Origin: Setoptus koraiensis
Taxonomy: Eukaryota; Arthropoda
DNA: 64,000 bases
NCBI GenBank assembly: GCA_048013815.1
Contig: CM106585.1
Span: forward strand, 7,812,001-7,876,000
Direction of reading: 5' to 3'
Shown here: piece after piece, positions 1 to 11,005 of the stretch
How the letters are laid out: each line of letters begins with the position of its first letter
Numbering within the stretch: position 1 is the stretch's first letter
The notes under the pieces: generated by a model
What the model was told of the DNA's origin: nothing
What the model saw: only the letters and a program-made list of their open reading frames with translations
The model's database searches: none
Program-made: the position numbers and the translations under genes

Positions 1-43
1 TTGGGCAAAAAGTTTTGAGCAATATCATCATTGATCAACTTAC

Positions 44-1861
44 CCTCCATAATCTCTTGATGGACAAATCTTTTGTCTCCCAGAAATAGGTGAAATGTCC
101 GTAACCAGTTAGGAACAGATAAGAGGATAAAAGTACACGAATAAGCATATAGATGCGGACGTTCTTAGAGGCCCCAGACATGTTGTAGATGAGTATGACT
201 AATTGCATCCAACCCTTCCATTCGCTTGTTTGATTCCTATCCAATATAAAGCTGCTAGATGATGGTGCCGGTGTGGGCGCTTGAGAGTCGCCACTTGTTT
301 GATGGGCACCAGTTTGTTGTTGTTCTGTAAAAAATAAACCTAACGCAAACACATAGGTGATGGGCAGCAAAAAGTTTGCCAAAGTAAAGTATTTGTTTTC
401 TTTCATGAAGAAATTTGTTTGATCACAAATGAAAAAATATATAACAATTGCTCCTAGTTGGGCTAGTTGCATCACAAGATCACTGTCCAAGCCAGATGAA
501 CGTAAATAGCGAATTTCCGTTTGGTAATGAGAAGTGACATTTGGATAGTCACTAGCGCAGCTCTGATTTGTCACCACTATATTGGAGCCATCTGGTTCGT
601 CCAGCGGATTATTATCGCCCAATATTTCATTGTCGTCTATCAAACAAATGGAATCCTGTTGAGACAATTTATGCCAGCGCATGTTCGTTCTGGCAAATCG
701 AGTTTGCTTGGAATATCTATGTCGCACCATTATAAAACAGGCCATTAGCACTGATATTACAGCTACTGATAGAATAAACACTTGGACTGTATTGACTTGA
801 GGATTATCGCTACAACAAGTGCCTTCGAAATTGTTGATTGGATTACACACTAAATTCATTAGAATCTGAGCTTTATAGTCTAGTACCAGCTCATTAGAGT
901 GTATGCCATCTTTCTCAATACTATCAATTAGGCCCGATGCTATAGCTCTCGAGCTACTCCATATATGAACATTTTTGTTGCTTTTCAACGTCTTCAATAT
1001 GCTCTTAGTGGCATAGTTGAATTCATCAATTTGAGTATTGGTTATATTAGCATAAATCAGATCCTCTGATATGGGGTCTTGCAAAGCCCATAGTATCTTG
1101 GTACTTCTGGATGCCAACTCATCAATCATAGGTGTGAGACGGGTCAAATTTCGTTTGAATTGCACCAGGGTGTTTGAGTAAGCTAGATCATCATCGTTGA
1201 TAAATGCCATATTTCGCCTATTGTTACTTTTAGTTACTTTTAATTGTTCGTTATAGTAATTCCACAAGGCACTGCCCAGTACCAACAGTCTGGGATTCTT
1301 CTCTAGTTTGCTCTCTTGGTATCTCTGATTGCGACTAGCCAATATCCAATTGTTTATATTGTGAAATAGATCGTCTGACACTAAGGGTCTCCATAGGAAC
1401 TCAAATCTGATCATAAGTTTATCATCAATGTATAAATGATCCCTATGTAGGGTGGTGTCATTTATAAGACTTTGGGTTTGTGACGACAGGAATTTCGCTG
1501 ACGAAAGATGATGAGTTGAATATGATGAAGATTTCGTAAATAAATGATCTGTAATATATTTGTATAACTGTAACATTCTTGTATCTCCTGCTATCACAAT
1601 ATAGTTGACGTTTTCATACATGGCACCTGTTTCTTTGAGGCAAGATCTGGCATCTGTTTTGTTGTAAGTGTACATGAGGCATCCGTATGGTTGCCAATTT
1701 TGGTTGGCCACAAAATGGCCATGACTCAAAAGCCATTTGCACGAGTCTGTTGTATAACCTAGATGAAAGATAGAATGATATACTATGAGTATACCTATTA
1801 TGATAAGTACGGATCCCCTAACTTTGCTGATGGCGTGGGTCAGTAGGGCCTCCTCGCTCAT
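44..1861 (-). CDS. CASD1: CASD1-like sialate O-acetyltransferase, 5' exon (gene continues past left edge)
   Basis: Related to Golgi CASD1, which transfers acetyl groups to sialic acid through a luminal SGNH-like domain followed by a multi-membrane-span acyltransferase domain. Visible: a membrane anchor at residues 18-36, the nucleophile-block motif AGDTRMLQLY (91-100), a DxxH motif D318-G-I-H321, a second membrane span near 360-380, and the family stretch GWMQLVILIYNMSGAS plus TGYGHFTYFW near the end. The reading frame ends at a GTAAGT donor (43-38) after a complete codon, so only the first exon is in the window and later spans lie to the left. ATG at 1861 is the only reasonable start. The catalytic serine of the vertebrate enzyme (GDS) is threonine here. 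Family assignment is firm; enzyme activity is not. Confidence 0.9.
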
Positions 1862-2709
1862 TTTCGCGGAAAAACAAGAAGAAGAAGTGGTCTTCTACAC
1901 CAAGCAACAATACACTAAAGGGTGGCTGCAAGAGGATTCAATTTTCACAGCAAGCACTTGTTCTATTCGGTAAGAAATCACAAAAAAAGTCGAGATCCAC
2001 CCTTGAGAAAATGAACTGCGGAAGCTAGCGTGGCCTATGGAGTGATTCAAAATTAAGTCTTTCTGCGACCGCCCGTTATGATGACTAGGTACTGGATTTG
2101 TTGATCTATTATTTGCTATTTTGAGATTCTATAGTAATGGTGATAACATAAGTGAAGTAAGTAGGATAGTCATGTTTGTTGCATCGATGATGTGAGCGTG
2201 TTCCGTCTCGATTATTTAAGCTCTCTGAATCCGTTTGACGAGGGGTGTCACGTAGATCGAGGATATTCTTTTGTGTCTATAAGGAAACGCGTGCTTTTAC
2301 CAAGCCATCTTTCCGAAGCCTTGGTCACTCAACTCCTATGATGGTTTGCTCTTTGACTAAATTCTGTTTGAATGGGTCATTTCGGATATAATTTACATAT
2401 TTATCAGCTGGTGTATACCAGATTTACTGTAGAATGGTAAGTTTTAACCAGATAAACACCAACAACATGTCAACATGGCTTACCAGTTACCATGAGCTTT
2501 CTGCAGCATCAGCATCTAATCTGAGGGTTGCGCGCGGCGCGCTTTTTGAAGTGAAATTCTGGAATTTTTCGGAAATTCTTTCTTCCAATTCTTTTCCATC
2601 GATTCAAATGGCCCCATTCGATTGATGGTTGAACTCGTCATTTAGTCCATCATCACACCAGATTGAATGGAGTCAGGGCTTTATGGCCGGCAGAATAAAC
2701 CTTGAAAAC
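1862..2709. other. intergenic, no gene seen
   Basis: Upstream of the CASD1-like gene and downstream of the tetraspanin gene. Short open frames here show no family motif or splice support. Presumably holds the CASD1-like promoter, but no clear TATA box was found. Confidence 0.5.
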
Positions 2710-2715
2710 TTTATT
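2710..2715 (-). terminator. polyadenylation signal of tetraspanin gene
   Basis: AATAAA on the minus strand, 23 bases past the tetraspanin stop codon. Its position supports the modelled 3' end. Confidence 0.55.
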
Positions 2716-2737
2716 GTTGGATTTCTCCCTTGAATCA

Positions 2738-3696
2738 CTACTGAAGTTGCGCTATAGCTACAACGGAACGAACAAACAAATTGCGTAAATAGTTGTCGGC
2801 TAAATCAAGCAAATCAAATATTATGATTACAACTGACACTACCTGCTCTGTTTGAATCTTTTTTCCTAATGTCACAATGAGAACCATCACAAAAACACAA
2901 AACTGTTGAGTGATCACGACTTTTCTCAACAATGTCAACGGTTTAACTATTTCCTTCAGACAGGATCCGCCGCCCACCTCAAGGCAAAGCAACTTTCCAG
3001 TGTTGGTCACCATTTGGTTTTCGCAACAAGATTTTGGCAAGTAATTTTTCGCTGGATTAAAACGCCACCAATCTTTGTAACTATACAAACCACAGCAGTC
3101 ACCATTGTTTTGTATCCTGTCCCAAAGCTTGGTGGCCTCTTGTTTCTCAGTGAGACCAGTAGAGTTGTTCAAATTCCAATCTGTTATGTCATTCCAATCA
3201 TAAATTCTTGCCGCTCTATCTAGTTTCCGATAATATATGTGTATCCAGTCTTCTTCGTGAGGCAACCTCATCGGCGCAACAATAAGAAGGAAACTGGAGG
3301 AGATCACTATGGACCACCACTAGTGTTTGGAAGAAATATTTAAGCAAGATCAAAATAAATTAATTAGAATGATTGTGAGTAAAATTAAGTTCATTGGGTT
3401 AATATATGGTTAATTTTGTTATTTTATGATAAACTTACTATCGCCGATGTGCTGCTTCTATTACAGGTGTATGCAATACACAGTCCACCCCCCGGTAAAA
3501 GTAGCATGAATATGGTCCAAAATTTCATCGGGGCAATATATTCTGAAAGAGGTTCATTGTTGATTTCGGAATAATACACCTCAGCTTGTTCTAAGGAAGC
3601 GAGCCATTTTATATTTAAACAAAACACTATAAAACAGGCGATAGTTGACAACGGCTTGTAGATGGGTATTGGCAAAGACATTGGTCTGATATTCAC
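2738..3696 (-). CDS. tetraspanin-like membrane protein (two exons)
   Basis: Exon 1 is 3696-3439 (86 codons) and exon 2 is 3319-2738. The 119-bp intron has GTAAGT and CACTAG ends and falls between codons, giving 279 residues, the normal tetraspanin size. Four hydrophobic spans lie near residues 16-36, 58-76, 87-105 and 222-240. The large extracellular loop between spans 3 and 4 has the hallmark CCG (DCCGLYSYKDW), a P-x-SCC (LPKSCC) and a further Cys (GGSC), which form the conserved disulfides. Tetraspanins organise membrane protein microdomains. N-terminal cysteines are fewer than usual, so this is a divergent member and the subfamily cannot be named. The small loop after span 1 is also short, as in the family. 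Confidence 0.82.
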
Positions 3697-5181
3697 TTGG
3701 CTTGGCTTGAGATTATGATTTTGTTTGATTTATTGCATTAAATTAAAACTTTGACTGTTCGGTTACATCAGTGTAAAATAGTTGTAAATTCCGCTATATT
3801 CAACGTAAGTTTCTAAATGTTTACAATGCTCACACACGCCTGATTGTTTGATGGTCTTAATCTTATTTGATTGGATGTTGATCATTCCTGTTGATATCTC
3901 TTCAGCAAAGATTGTAATCTTCATCTGTTGATTATCTAGGTTGCATTGATCCCGTCTGATTGCCAAGAAGTTTGCGCATCAACTGAAGACAAAACACGCA
4001 AACCCAGCTTATAACATAGTATCATCCATAATAAATGTTCAAAGGATGGAGGAAATTTCCACTCAAGTTTCAATGTAAGGCCCAAAGTGAGAGGGGTTTT
4101 GCATTTATAATGAAAAAATTCAAACACATTTGAGAGAAATAATTGTTATATGAGCATCACGGAATGACTCTATCGACACGTCCCTATCCCTGATACTACG
4201 CCCTCCTTTGCCGCTGTAGCCAGAGAACTATGGGTATTTCTGGTTCCAGCAGCTACCCGGTTACAACAATTCCGGTTGGTACAGCTCTCTCAATGGGGGT
4301 CAAATAATAGAGCAAAAAGAAAGTTGAAAACAGTGCTCAAGACATATATAAAATCGATCTCAGAAGGTGCCTTTCTCGGGTAATCGCACCGTATCACTCA
4401 AGGTATTATTCCGATAGGCTTGGGTAGTACCGTGCGATTATAGATTCGTCATTTGAACCCAAGGATGTATCATCTCGCAGATGATGTGACGAAAATTTAG
4501 CGTTTTAACATCGTCAATTTGTCATCAACTAAACGACTTGACATAATCTGAGAATGTAATTAGATTCGTCGAAATATACATGAGGATATGACAGTGCTAA
4601 AGACAAGTGTACAAGCTTGCAATCGCAAGCTTGTATGCTCAAAGCTGAATCTCTTCGATTATTTTCTTAGTTATCCTATCTTCTTGGGTTCAATATTTGG
4701 GTTGCAAAGCAACAGCTTCTTGTGGAACATTAAAAAGTCGACAGCAGACGACCTCAATTGATATTCAATTAGGTGATTCAATCTTTCGTCAGACAAAATC
4801 TCGTGCAGGATAAATCGATATTAATCGATGAATGTTACAGTCAGATCGATTTTTGCATGCTTGTATCGCGCGACTATTGCTGCGTGGTATATTCATTTGT
4901 CTTTATCTACATCTGTATGAGTCATTTCGTTTGTTTCATTTTTGCTGTATTACTAATTGAATTGACGGGAACAATTCCAATGAAGAGTTCTCATTAAGTA
5001 TGTAAACAACGAGAACGATTCGTGTTTTTAACAAGCTAGTAGCCATTGTAGATGAATATCTATTGGCATTTATCTCCTGATTGTCACCGTGTCGAAAACT
5101 CTTCATTCGAAGGTAATCTTCAAGAAATCACTTGTGCATTTAGAAACTCCTGCAGTGACCTGGTCCTTCCGGCTCTCTTGG
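3697..5181. other. intergenic, no convincing gene
   Basis: Several 60-80 codon open frames occur on both strands without recognisable motifs. A perfect 11-bp stem with a 4-base loop lies at 4610-4635. One stretch near 4212-4325 could be read as a short exon after an AG, but it has no partner exon. Confidence 0.4.
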
Positions 5182-6714
5182 TCATAGTGGCGCCACTATG
5201 GCTACTTTACACCAAGCAGCAAATGCGAAAAGTAAAAGATTCGCCCCTCCAATTGCCGCTGCTAAGCCCACATGATGAAGAACCCAAGCATGCAAAATAG
5301 TTGAACCGGTTGCTGCTGCTCCGGTCGTTGAACTACTAATCATGGTCGCGGCTGAGGCTCCAAATTGAACCTCACTTTCAGTATCTCGATCATCTCTCAG
5401 TAACGATCGCTTGAATGATTCATCGTTTACATTCACTCTCATATGATTTATCAACATTAACCGTTGTCCTATTTGCTTTATTAGCCACCCACCGAGGCCG
5501 TCCGTATACGTGTAACATCTCAGATCACTGTCTAGTTCATCAAACCTGTCCACTTGTCCATAAATGTGACCAACAAGTCTGATATCAGCCGGCTCGCTAT
5601 CCATATTGGAGTGATTGTCAATTGCCTTCCTGTCAATGTCTCTAATTATGTCGATGACGATCAATTGTTCGCCCTCATTTCTAATATCCTTATCAAGCTT
5701 CATTATCTGCTCTTGTTCCAAATCTAAATTTGCCCTGACCAATAGGACACTATGACAATATTGAATGGCCTTAATCCATTTCTGCACACGTTCATCCTCA
5801 TTCAGTGAGCTATCGACACTATTTGTCTCATCTCTAGCGAGAAAACCTCTCCAAGCTAATCTGGCTATAGTGTAGACTGAGTTTTGAGCATATTTATCGA
5901 TCAAGCGACAAGCCCGTTTTGTTTTAACAAATGCCTCAAACTTTTCTCCGTCATTTATAGTTATACCGATGAATAATGTAGCATCCGGTTCGGGTTTCAT
6001 CGAGTCTAACAATATTAAATTTTCCACTTTATTTAATAGTTCAGTTTTAGCGTTCAAAGCCAATTCTATTAGCCTATTCATGCCAAGTGGAAATTTTTTA
6101 TTTACGGTGGCGGACAATGGTGATGATTGTTGCCCATTGACACTCATTGTAACAGATTCGGTAATCAGATCTAGACTTGTGACTAAATCACTGTCGATGT
6201 TTTCAGCCGATTCAAGCTTTTTCGGAAGGGACCTCTTGCAAATGACCGACACCTGACCAACTAGTAAAGTGAAAAATCGAGCTAGTCTATGTTTTTGTTT
6301 GCTAGTGAAAAAGAGAATTTTGTTGTGGGCCACATTGTCTCGCATTCGTCTGTCAAAGGCCAACAATTGATCGGCAAACTGCGTCTGACAAACTGAATGA
6401 ATGTTAGAAATTTGATCAGTGATTTCTTTGAGCGCTTTAAGATCACCGTAACCGTCTACACTATGCATACATCTATTAAGTGTTGCGGTGTCCATTATTA
6501 CATCACCGTCCATCCATTTCCTGTCATTTTCGTCTCTTACAATTTTGTTAGCATAAAACTGAAACTCCTCTATGGTGGCAATGTTTCTGAAAATTTTTCT
6601 GCATTTTTCTTTAGTCCATTCTTCAGGTTCCGCAGCATTGGTTGTGGACAACAAGTTGATGCAGAACCAACAGATTAGGCAACCAAATATCAACGTCTCA
6701 TTAGAGTGTATCAT
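5182..6714 (-). CDS. orphan secreted or surface-anchored protein, about 510 aa
   Basis: No family recognised. From ATG 6714 the protein opens with a signal peptide (hydrophobic core LIFGCLICWFCINLLS, Ala-x-Ala-like end before EPEEW). The frame is open up to an ATG at 6906, but that would put 64 non-hydrophobic residues ahead of the signal peptide, and a TATA-like CTATTTATA sits only about 30 bp further upstream, so I prefer 6714. The body is largely helical-looking and charged, with scattered single cysteines. The end has an Ala/Ser/Thr-rich linker then a hydrophobic tail (about 35 residues), suggesting a GPI signal or membrane anchor. Its 5' half is duplicated, broken, at 10325-10850 beside a Tao kinase copy. 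Confidence 0.72.
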   Translation of the reverse strand: MIHSNETLIFGCLICWFCINLLSTTNAAEPEEWTKEKCRKIFRNIATIEEFQFYANKIVRDENDRKWMDGDVIMDTATLNRCMHSVDGYGDLKALKEITDQISNIHSVCQTQFADQLLAFDRRMRDNVAHNKILFFTSKQKHRLARFFTLLVGQVSVICKRSLPKKLESAENIDSDLVTSLDLITESVTMSVNGQQSSPLSATVNKKFPLGMNRLIELALNAKTELLNKVENLILLDSMKPEPDATLFIGITINDGEKFEAFVKTKRACRLIDKYAQNSVYTIARLAWRGFLARDETNSVDSSLNEDERVQKWIKAIQYCHSVLLVRANLDLEQEQIMKLDKDIRNEGEQLIVIDIIRDIDRKAIDNHSNMDSEPADIRLVGHIYGQVDRFDELDSDLRCYTYTDGLGGWLIKQIGQRLMLINHMRVNVNDESFKRSLLRDDRDTESEVQFGASAATMISSSTTGAAATGSTILHAWVLHHVGLAAAIGGANLLLFAFAAWCKVAIVAPL

Positions 6715-6928
6715 TTTTGTCTGCGAAAATCTTACTTTGAGCTGCGAACAGTCAGTTACACACTCGACTATATGAATATCCCACCGGGGTTCATACGACA
6801 GATATTGTGCCAAATTATTTCGGCGAGCAATGAGAAAGAATAAATCTGTCCCAGTTGTTTTAGTTTGAGCCTCTTTTCTGTCTGTAAAACAATTCTCCAA
6901 CATCATCTATTTTTGACTCGTGAGGCGC

Positions 6929-6937
6929 TATAAATAG
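6929..6937. promoter_or_regulatory. TATA-like element duplicated with the secreted gene
   Basis: TATAAATAG on the plus strand, read CTATTTATA on the minus strand, upstream of the orphan secreted gene. The same element with its flanks recurs at 10837-10845 in the duplicated copy, so it predates the duplication. Orientation of use is uncertain. Confidence 0.4.
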
Positions 6938-7335
6938 TTCATGAGTTAATCACCTCGCAATAAAAAAAATGATTGTCATCAGCTGTATGAGGTCTACATG
7001 ATGAAATCACTCTCACAATTGGCCTAATGCATATGAATAAATGACACAACTATGTTTTAGCAAAATCAAGAGGGAAGATTGAAAAAAAACGAGAGCGACT
7101 TTCCGACTGGAGGCCAATGCAACTGTCCTGGGTTGTTATTGAAAACGAATGTCAAAATGGGTCGATGACTTGGTGTCCTCTCAGTCAGTGGACTGGGGGA
7201 GATCGTAGGTCGGGAAGGTTCTATTGATTTTCTACTGCCCAGTTCTCCCTCACTCTCCCATATCTTCAGAAAACTAAAGAAAAAGAAAAATTTCAGCTGG
7301 CAAGAAAAAAAGTGTTATATAAGAAATAGCGTGTA

Positions 7336-8465
7336 ATGAAACAAACTATTTCAAAACATCGGGCAAATCAAAAAAAAGTATGCGGAGCGCATCCGAAACA
7401 GACGCTTCCGCTAAACTTACAACAGCCAAGCGATCAGTCATCGATATCTGATGCTTCGGATAACGATTCATTACAATTGGAATTTCAAAGCATGAGTTCC
7501 TCTGATAGGGATCTTCGTTCATATTTGTCGTCCTTTCATGAAGATGAGGAAGACATGACAGTCAGTCCACGGTCAGGTAAATTCTTAAAACTTTTTATAT
7601 GATATATTGGCTGATTCTGTTCATTTAAAATATTATTTCTCATTATAATTGAAAAATTCAATTAATCACCATCTAAATATAGGAACATGCAATATGAATA
7701 TTGAAGAATCAATTTATCAAATGAAAAATCCAATCGCATCATATCACTATAATTCTGGATTCGGTATAAAAGAAAAATATTTAAGATTCACCATAAACGT
7801 ATCTTAAAAATTTTTCTTTTATACGTTTGAGCATAAAGAATGGGTTCTCGACTTTATCATCTACGGATGAGCTAAAATCAGCATTAAATGGAGGTATGAT
7901 ATCGTGATCGAATTGTCTCTCGAACCAATCATCCCTTTTTTTATCCTGAGATCTTATGAAAAATCCAATCGCATCATATCACTATAATTTTGGATTCGGT
8001 ATAAAAGAAAAATATTTAAGATTCACCATAAACGTATTTTAAAAATTTTTCTTTTATACCAAATCCAGAATTATAGTGATATGATGCGATTGGATTTTTC
8101 ATAAGATCGCAGGATAAAAAAAGGGATGATTGGTTCGAGAGACAATTCGATTATGATTTGATACCTCCATTTAATGCTGATTTAGTTCATCCGTAGATGA
8201 TAAAGTCGAGAACCCATTCTTTATGCTCAAACGGTCATCAATGCCAAATACAGGTCGACAATTGTATGATCGAGCTTCCGAAGATTGGGAATCGCAGTCT
8301 GATGAGATTAAGCGACTGACGATGCTTCCCCAATGTTTGAGGAATCTCTTTGATACTTCGCCTAACAATCCAATTATTCCATCAAATTTTCAATATTACT
8401 ATGCAAGATATATATGGACTCCACATTTATTTGTCCGGGCATTGAACCAATTGTTTCAAAAATGA
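7336..8465 (+). CDS. small two-exon orphan protein with a foldback element in its intron
   Basis: Exon 1 (7336-7576) ends CGGTCAG before GTAAAT. Exon 2 (8254-8465) starts after AATACAG. The split glycine codon (G|GT) keeps the frame and gives 150 residues. The first half is Ser/Asp/Glu-rich and probably disordered (SSISDASDNDSLQLEFQSMS). The second half is more ordered, with Trp, Tyr and Leu (QYYYARYIWTPHLFVRALNQ). No known family. The 677-bp intron is several times longer than the roughly 90-140 bp introns of most nearby genes because a large inverted repeat occupies most of it. The splice model is inferred from consensus sites only; the two open frames could be unrelated. Confidence 0.45.
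7719..7822 (+). repeat. partial direct copy of the foldback core
   Basis: About 104 bp nearly identical to 7956-8060 (shared ATGAAAAATCCAATCGCATC to CTTTTATAC). It abuts the outer end of the left foldback arm, suggesting a second, truncated or nested insertion. Confidence 0.7.
7824..8233. mobile_element. foldback (long inverted repeat) element
   Basis: Arms of about 190 bp (7824-8014 and 8045-8233) are near-perfect reverse complements, from CGTTTGAGCATAAAGAATGG at the left to its complement at the right. The loop is about 30 bp. No coding capacity is visible inside. It sits in the proposed intron of the orphan gene. It could be a foldback or MITE-type element or a hairpin RNA source; the sequence alone does not decide. 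Confidence 0.75.
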
Positions 8466-9112
8466 ACGGATGAAACTCTTCACAAACTTGAGTGTTCAAC
8501 TGTAGGATGTTGTAGCGTATGGTGCCACACTCAGATTCCATGTCACCATCTGATCCTCAAATCTAGAGATAATCTTTCACTGACAATGTTGTGAATGAAT
8601 GACCTAAATCATCTGTGACGACTGCCAATCTTTTGTACGTCCAATTAAATAATGGGGGTGGTGTCCAATCAGTCGTTATATTCAAATTCTAAGCTACTTG
8701 GAGTAGAAATCAATCATCTGACAATCATCTGGCTGTTGAAGCCGAAGGTTTTTGCTTCCAAGTAGAAAATATCGAACCTATCCATCCTCAATACCAAGGT
8801 AACATGTACGTGTATACAATTCACGTGTATGTAAGTAAGAAACTCTGGGTTATCTTCCAATACACGCCCGGACTTGCCCATAAGCACCCACGCCCGACTC
8901 GGGCGGGAGCCGGGTCGAGCCGCTACGAGCTCGCAACTCTAAACAAAAATGAAACAAGGACGAATTTGTATACCTCTGTCTTGTATCAAATTAAATAATC
9001 ACCACTGTCTATCTGTGGCATCCCCAGTGTTATTATTACTATTTTTCATACTATATATTTCCATTCACTTTTATTCGTTGAACCCTCCTTCCCCACACCA
9101 AGACTATATATA
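8466..9112. other. intergenic; 5' flank of the truncated Tao copy
   Basis: From about 8945 to 9112 this matches the flank of the full Tao gene (13070-13241), including the segment from TACCTCTGTC to CCCCACACCAAGA. The rest is unique sequence without a recognised gene. Confidence 0.6.
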
Positions 9113-10468
9113 ATGATGAAAATCAATTATGATCACCTGTTCTCCAAGGGAGATCCAAACAAATTATTCACCGATTTAAGAGAGATAGACCATGGATCAT
9201 TTGGGGCGGTCTATTATGCCCAGGACAGCACCACAAAGGAGGTGGTGGCCATTAAGAAGATGTCATTCTCCGGCGAAAAATCCAACGAAAAATGGCAAGA
9301 TATCACGAGAGAAGTGGTGTTCTTAAGTAACCTCAATCATAAGAACATTATCATTTTCAAGGGATGCTACCTACAGAAGCACACGATCTGGCTAATCATG
9401 GAATATTGTTTAGGTTCCACATCGGACATTGTTGAGGTTCACAAGAAACCGTTGCGCGAAGAAGAAATATCAGCCATTTGCTTTGACGCATTAAACGGAT
9501 TACAATATTTACATAGTTTTGACTATATTCATCGTGATGTCAAAGCCGGTAATATATTGCTCACAGAGAATGGCACAGTCAAATTAGCCGACTTTGGCTC
9601 GGCCTCTATGACCTGTCCAGCTAATTCATTTGTGGGCAGTCCCTATTGGATAGCACCAGAATTAATATTGGCCATGGAGGAGGGCCAATACGATGTCAAA
9701 GTCGACATTTGGTCATTAGGTATAACTTGCATTGAATTAGCAGAAAGAAAACCGCCATATTTTAATATGAACGCAATGAGTGCCTTGTATCATATCGCAC
9801 AAAATGATTCACCCACTTTAAGTCAAACAAATATGTGGTCAGATAGGTTCCATCAATTTATTAGCTGTTGCTTGAGGAAGGATCCTGTGGAACGTTTTCA
9901 AGCAAGCGAATTATTGAAACAACCATTCATAACACATACTAAAAATCCACAAACAGTCATATTAGATCTTATTGATCGAACTAAAACTGCCGTTCGTGAG
10001 CTAGATAACATAAATTATCGTAAGATGAAAAAAATTCTCATGATGGAAAGTGGTAATGGTGAAACACCAAGTTCTAGCTCCTCTATTCTCGACGATGCCC
10101 TGTATGCCAATTTAGATGCAAGTTATAATGATCTCGAAATCAATCGAAGCAATAGCCTAGCAAGCTCACAAAGTCATCAAAGTGATGATACTGGTAGTCG
10201 TGGTAGTGATAACTCTTTGACTGTAAATTCTGCTTCCGTCAATCATCTGATGTATTGCGATCCTAATGGAGCGCCAATTGCCATGTCCAATAATCAGCCG
10301 TCTATGCCGAGAAACTACACAACAGAAAATAATGATGATTGTCGCCCGTTGACACTCATTGTAACAGATTCAATGATCAGATCTGAACTTGTGACTAAAT
10401 CACTATCTGTGTTTTCAGCCGATTCAAGCTTTTTCGGAAGTGACCTCTTGCAAATGACCGACACCTGA
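9113..10468 (+). pseudogene. truncated, chimeric Tao kinase copy
   Basis: Kinase domain nearly identical to the full Tao gene at 13242, with VAIKK lysine, HRDVKAGN catalytic loop, DFGSAS and APE present. Differences: residues YLGIS...PKI near the N terminus are deleted, the first glycine of the ATP loop is Asp (EIDHGSFG, D26), and a Ser/Asn-rich stretch is missing near residue 342. At about 10325 Tao similarity stops abruptly. The last 46 codons are antisense sequence of the orphan secreted gene, ending LLQMTDT. The whole C-terminal coiled coil is absent. The open frame is intact for 451 codons, so it could be expressed as a short kinase. I call it a pseudogene because of the truncation and P-loop change, with limited certainty. 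Confidence 0.65.
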
Positions 10469-10850
10469 CCAACTAGTAAAGTGAAAAATCGAGATAGTCT
10501 ATGTTCTTGTTTGCTAGTGAAAAAGAGAATTTTGTTGTGGGTCACATTGTCTCGCAAAAGCCAACAATTGTTGCGGAGTCCATTATTACATCACCGTCCA
10601 TCCATTTCCTTCGTCCCTTTTTCGTCAATTTAAACTGAATCTTAACTTGAGCCGCAATTAGTCGGTTACGCACTCGAACATATGAATATCCCACCGGGGT
10701 CCATACGATAGATATTGTGTCTAACTCGTTCGGCAAGCCATGCTAAGGCATCAATCTCTCCCAGTTGTTTTAGTTTGAGCCACTTTTCTGTGTGGAAAAC
10801 AATTCTGCGACATTATCTATTTTTGATTTGTGACGCTATAAATAGTCGTC
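10325..10850 (-). pseudogene. broken copy of the 5' half of the orphan secreted gene
   Basis: Aligns by eye with 6116-6945: shared blocks include the antisense of [27 protein letters not shown] and KWMDGDVIMD, the YEPRWDIHI region and the TATAAATAG element. Two internal deletions (equivalent to about 6355-6480 and 6535-6735) and small frame changes destroy the reading frame. It forms the right side of a tandem-duplication junction at about 10325. Confidence 0.85.
10837..10845 (+). promoter_or_regulatory. TATA box candidate for the 11006 gene
   Basis: TATAAATAG in plus orientation, about 160 bp ahead of the ATG at 11006. It was brought here by duplication from 6929 and may have been co-opted; no other TATA box lies closer. 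Confidence 0.4.
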
Positions 10851-11005
10851 TGTCTCTCTACCTGTGGAATGGCAGATGCAACAAACAATGAACTGGCAAT
10901 AGTTGGGCCTTCATTAGGATGCGCACGTTATTTGTCTATTGTTTGCAACAAAAGTCATTTTTTGTCACAAGCAAATGAGACATTTCCAAAAGCCATTAAT
11001 AAAAA

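Noticed and set aside
4212-4325. Short exon-like stretch reading YGYFWFQQLPGYNNSGWYSS
   Set aside because: Follows an AG but has no second exon and no clear family.
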